Assembly: GCA_020056645.1 (NCBI GenBank)
Contig: JAGVHJ010000382.1
Span: 1-7,991 of the forward strand
Direction of reading: 5' to 3'
DNA length: 7,991 bases
DNA from: Desulfobacterales bacterium
GTDB lineage: Bacteria; Desulfobacterota; Desulfobacteria; Desulfobacterales; JAHIVH01
Each line of letters starts with the position of its first letter. The stretch's first letter is position 1. Made by a program: the position numbers and the translations under genes. Positions 1-5,100 of the stretch are shown in pieces. A model generated the notes under the pieces. That model was given only the letters and a program-made list of their open reading frames with translations, was not told the origin of the DNA and ran no database searches.

Positions 1-23
1 GTATTTCGAGGATTAAAATTTGA

Positions 24-66
24 GCCTGACGCGGAAATCGGGAAAAAAGAGGGTTTTCGTTCAGGC
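24..66. repeat. Imperfect inverted repeat (hairpin)
   Basis: GCCTGA at 24-29 is complementary to TCAGGC at 61-66, and the flanking inner bases (CG / CG, then GGAAA / TTTTC-like) extend the pairing imperfectly around an A-rich loop. It sits immediately before the left end of the element at 68-193. There is no T-run after the stem, so it does not look like an intrinsic terminator. It could be the tail of an upstream repeat cut by the window edge. No function can be assigned. Confidence 0.35.
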
Positions 67-67
67 G

Positions 68-193
68 CTAACTATTCAGTATGGCCTTGTTTTAGTGGCA
101 AAAAGGCCCTTTTGTGACGTGACATTTCATTTTTTTCGGATGAGAGATTCGAAGGCTTTTCGCCACCTTGATGAATAGGTGCTGAATAGTTAC
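68..193. mobile_element. MITE-like inverted-repeat element, divergent copy 1
   Basis: The left end from 69 (TAACTATTCAG) and the right end at 183-193 (CTGAATAGTTA) form an inverted repeat. The same ends occur in the element at 4838-4969: 25 of 26 bases match at the left (69-94 against 4839-4864) and 37 of 40 at the right (154-193 against 4930-4969), while the middles differ. The first base at 68 is C where copy 2 has G, and no 8-bp flanking duplication is visible (TTCAGGCG before, TATAAAAG after). This copy is therefore older, rearranged or recombined. No transposase is encoded. Its right end lies 18 bases before the chosen start of the next gene, so it forms that gene's immediate upstream DNA. 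Confidence 0.7.
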
Positions 194-196
194 TAT

Positions 197-203
197 AAAA
201 GGA
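197..203 (+). promoter_or_regulatory. Ribosome binding site deciding the start at 212
   Basis: AAAAGGA lies 8 bases before the ATG at 212. The in-frame GTG at 179 has no comparable purine-rich site in front of it and falls inside the right end of the repeat element. The ATG at 212 is also where the conserved nucleotidyltransferase domain begins (MVQTALILAAG). Both points favour 212 as the true start. Confidence 0.6.
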
Positions 204-211
204 TAAAAAAA

Positions 212-2101
212 ATGGTTCAAACCGCACTCATTCTGGCGGCTGGTCTTGGCAGCCGGTTAAAACACCACACATCGGAGATCCCCAAGGGCTTTCTCAGGGT
301 CGGAGAGGAGACCCTGATCGAACGATCCCTTCGGCTCCTATACGCCCAGGGAATTTTAAGAGTCATCATCGGCACCGGATATCGTTCCGCCTTCTATGAC
401 GATCTGAAAAAGAAATACGCGCCGGTGGTCACCTGGAAAAACGAAATTTTCGACCAGACCGGCAGTTTTTACACCCTCTATAACATGAGGGATCTGGTGC
501 ATGGGGATTTTCTTCTTCTGGAATCGGACCTTCTCTATGAAGAACGGGCCTTGACCCATCTTCTTGAAAACCCCGGAAAAGATATCATTCTTGCAAGCGG
601 AAAAACCGCTTCCGGAGATGAAGTCTATATCGAAACCGATTCCCAGGGAATGCTGGTCCGTATGTCGAAAAAACGGAACGAGTTAGGGACGATTTCCGGC
701 GAGCTTGTGGGCGTCTCCAAGATTTCCCTGCCGACATTCCATCGATTGATATCCCTCTACGAAGGGCGTGAGGAGGAGGCTCGAAAAATCGAGTACGAGA
801 GCGCCCTGGTTTGTCTCTCAGCCCACCTTCCCATCAAGGTCGATGTGGCGCCCGACCTTATCTGGACAGAGATCGATACAGAAGCCCATCTGGATCGGGC
901 CCGGCACACCATTCTTCCCATCATTTCACAAAAGGAAGAGCCCTTAGGAAATAAAAAAGCGCCCCTTGCCGTCAGACGCAATATTCTCTTGAATCCGGGG
1001 CCCGCCACAACCACAGACACGGTGAAGCTGGCCCAGGTGGTTCCAGACATCTGTCCCCGGGAAAAATCGTTTACCGAAATCATGCATCGTGTTTCAAAGA
1101 GCCTCGTCCGGGTGGTCAACGGAGACGAACGGCACGGGGCGGTTCTCTTCACCGCGTCCGGAACGGGCGGGGTCGAGGCGCTGATCAGCTCGGTGGTGCC
1201 GGAGAGCGGTAGGCTCCTTGTGGTCAATAACGGCGCTTACGGAGAGCGCATCTATCAGGTCGCGCGGATCTATTATTCGGAAGAGCGGGTGATCCATTAC
1301 AAGATCCCCTATGGCGGCTATCCCGATCTATCGGCCATAGAGGGCCTGATTCGAAAAAATCCCGGCGTCACCCACATCGCCGTGGTTCATCATGAGACCA
1401 CCACCGGCATGCTGAACCCGGTCGTCGACATCGCAAAGATCGCCCATGCATCGGGAATAGAGATGATTGTCGATGCGATCTCTTCCTATGCCGGCATCGA
1501 TATCGACATCGAAAGGGACGGTTTCGACTACCTGGTATCCACCTCCAACAAAAATATTCAGGGCATGGCCGGTATCGCCTTTGTCATCACTTCGATCGAA
1601 AGGCTCGAAAAACTGAGCGGCCATCCCCGGCGAAACCTCTATTTTAACCTGTACGACCAATATCAGTCGTTTAAAAAAAGCGGCCAGATGCAGTTCACCC
1701 CGGCAGTGCAGGTGATTTACGCATTGAACCAGGCGCTGACTGAATTTTTTTCCGAGACCCCGGAAAACCGTTACCGCCGATACCGGGCCTCCTTTACACG
1801 TCTGACCGATGGCCTTCGTTCGCTTGGGTTCACGCTTTTCCTGCCGCCGGAACAGCAGGCGGGGCTCATCACCTCCATCTACAATCCCGATCATCCGGCA
1901 TACCGGTTTGAGGCCATGCATGATTATCTCTATGAACGGGGATACACCATCTATCCGGGGAAAATCGGCGGGGTCGACACCTTCCGTGTGGCCAATATCG
2001 GGGCCATCGACGAAGCCGACATCCACTATTTTTTAATTGAACTCAACCGCTATCTGGAGCAAAATGGCATCCAATTAAGCGGAAAACCGGGAATCCGGTA
2101 G
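212..2101 (+). CDS. pntC: Bifunctional AEP cytidylyltransferase / AEP-pyruvate transaminase
   Basis: This 629-residue fusion makes and activates 2-aminoethylphosphonate (AEP). Residues about 3-235 are a LicC/PntC-type nucleotidyltransferase, with LAAGLGSRL at 8-16, PKGF around K25, an ESD motif with a metal-binding candidate at D106, and EIDT with D222 near its end. A short linker leads to a class V aminotransferase of the PhnW type (about 258-620): LNPGPA at 260-265, SGTGG at 316-320, VDAISS with the PLP-ring aspartate near D421, STSNK with the Schiff-base lysine near K447, and FRVANIG near R592. Family knowledge: PhnW interconverts phosphonoacetaldehyde and AEP with alanine/pyruvate, and PntC makes CMP-AEP from CTP and AEP for transfer to lipids or glycans. 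The same domain order is known from a characterised Treponema denticola protein. PEP mutase and phosphonopyruvate decarboxylase are not in the window and may lie upstream. Phosphocholine as substrate of the first domain is the main alternative, but fusion to an AEP transaminase argues for AEP. The enzyme is presumably cytosolic. No signal peptide is visible. Confidence 0.9.
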   Translation: MVQTALILAAGLGSRLKHHTSEIPKGFLRVGEETLIERSLRLLYAQGILRVIIGTGYRSAFYDDLKKKYAPVVTWKNEIFDQTGSFYTLYNMRDLVHGDFLLLESDLLYEERALTHLLENPGKDIILASGKTASGDEVYIETDSQGMLVRMSKKRNELGTISGELVGVSKISLPTFHRLISLYEGREEEARKIEYESALVCLSAHLPIKVDVAPDLIWTEIDTEAHLDRARHTILPIISQKEEPLGNKKAPLAVRRNILLNPGPATTTDTVKLAQVVPDICPREKSFTEIMHRVSKSLVRVVNGDERHGAVLFTASGTGGVEALISSVVPESGRLLVVNNGAYGERIYQVARIYYSEERVIHYKIPYGGYPDLSAIEGLIRKNPGVTHIAVVHHETTTGMLNPVVDIAKIAHASGIEMIVDAISSYAGIDIDIERDGFDYLVSTSNKNIQGMAGIAFVITSIERLEKLSGHPRRNLYFNLYDQYQSFKKSGQMQFTPAVQVIYALNQALTEFFSETPENRYRRYRASFTRLTDGLRSLGFTLFLPPEQQAGLITSIYNPDHPAYRFEAMHDYLYERGYTIYPGKIGGVDTFRVANIGAIDEADIHYFLIELNRYLEQNGIQLSGKPGIR

Positions 2102-2104
2102 CGC

Positions 2105-2125
2105 GGCCCTTCATCACAGAGGGCC
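2105..2125 (+). repeat. Hairpin after the pntC-like gene
   Basis: GGCCCT (2105-2110) pairs perfectly with AGGGCC (2120-2125) around a 9-base loop, four bases after the stop codon. No T-run follows, so it is not a standard intrinsic terminator. It could protect the 3' end of the message or act as a weak attenuator before the two-component genes. Confidence 0.4.
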
Positions 2126-2131
2126 ATGACA

Positions 2132-2174
2132 GGAAGGGAGGCCTTCCATTTGGTGGATCAAGGGAGGAGAGGCC
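2132..2174 (+). promoter_or_regulatory. Possible mutually exclusive hairpins over the RR Shine-Dalgarno
   Basis: CCTTCC at 2142-2147 can pair in two ways. Upstream it pairs with GGAAGG at 2132-2137 (six pairs, loop GAGG). As part of GGCCTTCC (2140-2147) it can pair downstream with GGAGAGGCC at 2166-2174 (eight pairs, G2169 bulged). The second fold would bury part of the strong GGGAGGAG ribosome site and the bases up to the GTG start at 2175; the first would leave them free. The base pairing is directly readable. A switching role is inference, and no energy calculation was made. Confidence 0.35.
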
Positions 2175-2852
2175 GTGCGGATTTTACTCATCGAAGACGA
2201 CCCCCATATCGCCTCTTTTATTTTAACGGGGTTCAGGGATGGCGGCTTTACCGCCGATCACGCGGAGGATGGAGAGAAGGGCCTTGGGATGGCCCTTGAA
2301 ACGACCTACGACGCGGCGGTGATAGACCTCATGCTTCCCAAAATGGACGGATTGCGCCTGATCGAAGAGATCCGGAAACGCAAGAACACCATGCCGATCA
2401 TCATCCTGAGCGCCAAAAGCGCGGTGGATGACCGGATAAAAGGGCTTCAGACCGGCAGCGACGACTACCTGACCAAACCCTTCAGCTTCTCCGAACTCTT
2501 TGCACGGGTTCAGGCCCTGATCCGGAGAAGCAAAGGGATTTCGGAGCCAACCAGCCTCGCCTACGCCGATCTACATATGAATTTGATCACACGGGAGGTG
2601 CGCCGGGGAGAAAAGCCGATCCTTCTTCAGCCCCTTGAATTTTCCCTGCTCGAATATTTAATGAGAAACGCGGAGAAAGTGGTCTCAAGACGGGTGATCA
2701 TGGAACAGGTGTGGGACTATCACTTTGATCCCGAAACCAACGTGGTCGAGGCGCGCATATGCAGGCTCCGGGATAAGATCGATAAGGAGGCCCATCTCCG
2801 GCTGATACACACCATTCGAGGGGCCGGGTATGTTCTTAAAAAATCTTCTTAG
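2175..2852 (+). CDS. OmpR/PhoB-family response regulator
   Basis: A 225-residue DNA-binding response regulator and cytosolic transcription factor. The receiver domain (about 1-117) has the acidic pocket E7-D8-D9, the phosphoacceptor D51 in VIDLMLPKMDG, S79 at the Thr/Ser position and K101 in YLTKPF. The winged-helix effector domain (about 126-223) carries the family's recognition helix and wing (VVEARICRLRDKID, then HTIRGAGYVLK). Length is normal for the family. The start is GTG, chosen because AGGGAGGAGA lies just upstream and the domain begins at once with MRILLIEDD. It overlaps the downstream kinase gene by 23 bases, which implies translational coupling and a cognate pair. It follows the phosphonate enzyme gene by 73 bases on the same strand without a clear terminator, so read-through is possible. 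Its target genes cannot be told from the sequence. Confidence 0.95.
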   Translation: MRILLIEDDPHIASFILTGFRDGGFTADHAEDGEKGLGMALETTYDAAVIDLMLPKMDGLRLIEEIRKRKNTMPIIILSAKSAVDDRIKGLQTGSDDYLTKPFSFSELFARVQALIRRSKGISEPTSLAYADLHMNLITREVRRGEKPILLQPLEFSLLEYLMRNAEKVVSRRVIMEQVWDYHFDPETNVVEARICRLRDKIDKEAHLRLIHTIRGAGYVLKKSS

Positions 2853-4245
2853 AAAAAAATCGAGCCTGGTGTTCCGGTTGACCATCGGCTATGCGGGCTT
2901 TTTCGCGTTGACCTTCTTCCTTGCCTTTGTCATCTTTCATGTGGCCATGACATCGACCTTTCTCCAATCGGCTGACAAGGCCCTTCTGAACGAGGTGGAA
3001 TCTTTCTCTAAAATCCTATCGTTGAACGGCCTGGAGGAGCTTAAAACAGCCGTTCGCTTGGAATCCGAATCCGAAGGAGCCGATGCCTTGTTTTACCGGA
3101 TACTCTCCTTCACGGGAGAGGTGATCGCCGCCTCCGATATGAGTAAATGGTCACAGACCGAACTGAAGGAGGGGGTGCTCCATCAGCTTCTCGAAAAAAA
3201 AAAGGCCGTGTTCGACACCCTTGTGTTCGATGCTTTTCCCTATAAAGCACGGGTCATTTACGCCATCCTGGGACCGGATGTGATTTTACAGCTGGGAGAA
3301 GCCATGGTGGAGGAGGCCGCTCTGATCAAACTGGTGAACTATATTTTCGGTTTTTCAACTCTCATCATCATTCTTTCCGCCGCCGTGATCGGATGGTTCA
3401 TGGCCAACCGCTCCCTGGAGGGGGTCCGCGAGGTCACCCGGACCGCCAAACAGATTTCAAGGGGACGGTTCGAAAAACGGGTCACCATCAAAAACCGCGG
3501 GGACGAGATCGAGGAGCTCGCCTCCACCTTCAACGGCATGGTCGAGACGATCCACACCCTGATCACGGAGATGAAGGAGATGACCGACAATATCGCCCAC
3601 GATCTCAAGAGTCCCGTGACCGGCATCCGAGGAAACGCCGAGGTGCTTCTCAACAGGGAAACAAGCGGGGAAGATTATAAAAAAATGGCCGGAAACACCA
3701 TCGAAGCGTGTGACCGCCTCTTGGGCATGATCAATACGATGCTCTATATTTCAGAGACCGAATCGGGAGCCCGGACCCATGTTTTTGAACCGGTGGAGAT
3801 GGGGGCCCTGGTTCGGGAGGCGGTCGAACTTTTTTCCCCGTTGGCCGAAGATCAAAACATCCAAATCGAAACCCATATACCCGGCCCATTCTCCATCCGG
3901 GGAGATCGGTCCATGCTCCAGAGAATGGTGGCCAACCTCCTGGATAACGCCATCAAATTCTCCGATGAAGGGGGCCGGATAGAGGTGACGCTGAAACAAA
4001 CGGAAAAGAAACTGGTGATCCGGGTATCGGATACGGGAAAAGGGATTCCCCGGCACGATCTCTCCCGGATCTTCAACCGCTACTACCGGTGTGACAAGAG
4101 CCGATCGCTGCCCGGTTCCGGGCTTGGATTGAGCCTGGTGCAGGCAGTGGCCCACGCCCACGCCGGTGAAGTGATCGCGTCGAACCGCGATCCGGCAGGC
4201 GCCGAATTCAAGATCGTCTTGCCCATGGACTGGGAAGGGAGTTGA
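2830..4245 (+). CDS. HAMP-domain sensor histidine kinase, partner of the preceding regulator
   Basis: A 471-residue inner-membrane sensor kinase of the classical two-helix type. A short basic N-terminus precedes transmembrane segment 1 (about 17-40). A periplasmic sensor region of roughly 125 residues follows, then transmembrane segment 2 (about 168-191), a HAMP linker (about 192-245), a HisKA domain with the phosphorylated H257 in the IAHDLKSP box, and a HATPase_c domain with N369 and N373 in NLLDNAIKFS, DTGKGIP (401-407) and GSGLGLS (429-435). All catalytic motifs are intact. The ATG lies inside the end of the regulator gene, preceded by GAGGGG six bases upstream. It should phosphorylate D51 of that regulator. 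The periplasmic domain matches no sensor fold I recognise, so the signal is unknown; it could be envelope stress, a metal or a ligand. Confidence 0.95.
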   Translation: MFLKNLLRKKSSLVFRLTIGYAGFFALTFFLAFVIFHVAMTSTFLQSADKALLNEVESFSKILSLNGLEELKTAVRLESESEGADALFYRILSFTGEVIAASDMSKWSQTELKEGVLHQLLEKKKAVFDTLVFDAFPYKARVIYAILGPDVILQLGEAMVEEAALIKLVNYIFGFSTLIIILSAAVIGWFMANRSLEGVREVTRTAKQISRGRFEKRVTIKNRGDEIEELASTFNGMVETIHTLITEMKEMTDNIAHDLKSPVTGIRGNAEVLLNRETSGEDYKKMAGNTIEACDRLLGMINTMLYISETESGARTHVFEPVEMGALVREAVELFSPLAEDQNIQIETHIPGPFSIRGDRSMLQRMVANLLDNAIKFSDEGGRIEVTLKQTEKKLVIRVSDTGKGIPRHDLSRIFNRYYRCDKSRSLPGSGLGLSLVQAVAHAHAGEVIASNRDPAGAEFKIVLPMDWEGS

Positions 4246-4263
4246 ACAATTTTTTTTTAACAT

Positions 4264-4291
4264 TTGACAAAATACCTCCTCACCTTGTACT
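4264..4291 (+). promoter_or_regulatory. Candidate sigma-70 promoter for the FKBP gene
   Basis: TTGACA at 4264-4269 is a perfect -35 box. TGTACT at 4286-4291, 16 bases on, matches the -10 consensus at four of six positions. A start near 4298 would give a leader of about 50 bases before the ATG at 4351. The position between the kinase stop and the FKBP start suits independent transcription of the latter. Confidence 0.45.
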
Positions 4292-4350
4292 GTTCCCCAA
4301 ATTTAGAATCGATGATAGACTGAGCTATCCGAAGACAAGAGGAGTCTGTA

Positions 4351-4830
4351 ATGGAAAAGGTTGAAAACGGATTATTTGTAAGCGTCGACTACACGTTAAA
4401 ACTGGAAAACGGAGAAGTTGTCGATACGACCCTGGGACACCTGCCCATGGAGATAAAAGCCGGCGAAGGGAAGCTGCTCAAACGGTTCGAGGAGGCCCTC
4501 CTGGGCATGAGTCTGAACGAAGCCAAAACCATCACCCTTTCACCGGTTGAAGGCTATGGAGAGAAAGACCCGGATGCGATCCACTCCTTTACGAAAGAGG
4601 AGATCCCCGAAGGATTCAACCCGGAAGCGGGCCAGATCTTCACCCTCAAGGCGCCGGATGGCCGGGAAGTCCCCGCCAGGGTCGTTCATGTGGATGGAGA
4701 AAAGGTCATTCTTGACCTGAACCATCCCCTGGCCGGAGAGAATCTGATCTTCGACATCCAGGTTGTCAACATCAGCGCGACTCCCACACAGGCGCCCACC
4801 GGCGATGAAACAAAATCCACATGGTTTTAA
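4351..4830 (+). CDS. SlyD-like FKBP-type peptidyl-prolyl cis-trans isomerase
   Basis: A 159-residue FKBP-type prolyl isomerase with chaperone activity expected from its family. The FKBP fold is split by an insert-in-flap domain, as in SlyD. The first FKBP part (about 8-70) contains VDYTLKL, GEVVDTT and the GYGEKD turn. The insert (about 72-118) covers the EIPEGFNPEAGQ stretch and the following strand region. The chain returns to FKBP with LDLNHPLAGE (121-130) and FDIQVVNI (134-141), both typical of SlyD-type proteins. The C-terminal tail (about 142-159) is short, rich in Thr/Pro/Ala, and lacks the His/Cys-rich metal-binding tail of Escherichia coli SlyD. No signal peptide is seen, so it is cytosolic. 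AAGAGGAG six bases before the ATG supports the start. The gene has its own candidate promoter and is convergent with the large kinase gene. The insertion element at 4838 begins just after its stop codon. Confidence 0.92.
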   Translation: MEKVENGLFVSVDYTLKLENGEVVDTTLGHLPMEIKAGEGKLLKRFEEALLGMSLNEAKTITLSPVEGYGEKDPDAIHSFTKEEIPEGFNPEAGQIFTLKAPDGREVPARVVHVDGEKVILDLNHPLAGENLIFDIQVVNISATPTQAPTGDETKSTWF

Positions 4831-4837
4831 TTCCATT

Positions 4838-4969
4838 GTAACTATTCAGTATAGCCTTGTTTTATTTGTTTTCGCCAGTTCAGCAAAAAGCCAAGAAGCT
4901 CCCGAAAAAAATAGGGAACGAACAAAACGGGCTTTTCGCCATCTTGATGAATAGCCGCTGAATAGTTAC
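4838..4969. mobile_element. IS66-type non-autonomous element (MITE-like), copy 2, with 8-bp target duplication
   Basis: This 132-bp element has perfect 12-bp terminal inverted repeats, GTAACTATTCAG (4838-4849) and CTGAATAGTTAC (4958-4969). It is flanked by a perfect 8-bp direct repeat ATTCCATT (4830-4837 and 4970-4977). Inside are subterminal inverted repeats GCAAAAAGCC (4883-4892) and GGCTTTTCGCC (4930-4940), and a small central stem TCCC/GGGA (4900-4903 and 4914-4917), so the whole element can fold back on itself. No transposase is encoded. GTAA termini and 8-bp duplications are established traits of the IS66 family, so mobilisation by an IS66-type transposase elsewhere is inferred. The left duplication starts at the last base of the FKBP stop codon, so insertion left that gene intact. 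Confidence 0.82.
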
Positions 4970-5061
4970 ATTCCATTTTGCATTCAAGATGATGCCAAGG
5001 CCGCAAGGAGGAGGCGACGACGCAGCCAACAAAGGTAGCGCTATGAATGCGAATTTGGAAT
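4970..5061. repeat. Imperfect palindromic intergenic repeat, about 92 bp
   Basis: ATTCCATTTTGCATTCA (4970-4986) is inversely repeated as the complement of 5044-5061, which reads ATTCCAAATTCGCATTCA on the minus strand. The arms match apart from a few changes and one gap. The centre contains AAGGCCGCAAGGAGGAGG and GCGACGACGCAGCC. No T-run follows on either strand, and no reading frame here resembles a protein. It looks like a repetitive extragenic palindrome; a genome search would be needed to count copies. The insertion element at 4838-4969 lies exactly against its left arm and duplicated the arm's first eight bases. Confidence 0.55.
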
Positions 5062-5072
5062 AACTATCGTCG

Positions 5073-5100
5073 CCGGAAGAGGAGCATCGCCTCTCACCGG
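5073..5100. repeat. Hairpin at the stop codon of the large kinase gene
   Basis: CCGG (5073-5076) and AGAGG (5078-5082) pair with CCTCT (5090-5094) and CCGG (5097-5100), with a small internal asymmetry and a 7-base loop. It straddles the kinase stop codon on the minus strand. No T-run follows on the minus strand, so intrinsic termination is doubtful. It may stabilise the 3' end of the kinase message. Confidence 0.35.

Noticed and set aside
168..196. TTGATG, 17-base spacer, TACTAT across the right end of element copy 1 as a promoter for the fusion gene
   Set aside because: Transcription would begin around 203, which removes the AAAAGGA ribosome site from the message that starts at the ATG at 212. 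Both boxes are only four-of-six matches.
179..211. GTG start giving an 11-residue N-terminal extension of the fusion enzyme
   Set aside because: It lies inside the repeat element, lacks a ribosome site, and the extension precedes the conserved start of the nucleotidyltransferase domain.
4225..4260. Intrinsic terminator after the two-component kinase gene (T9 run at 4250-4258)
   Set aside because: The only stem before the T-run is a weak CCCA/TGGG pairing too far from it.
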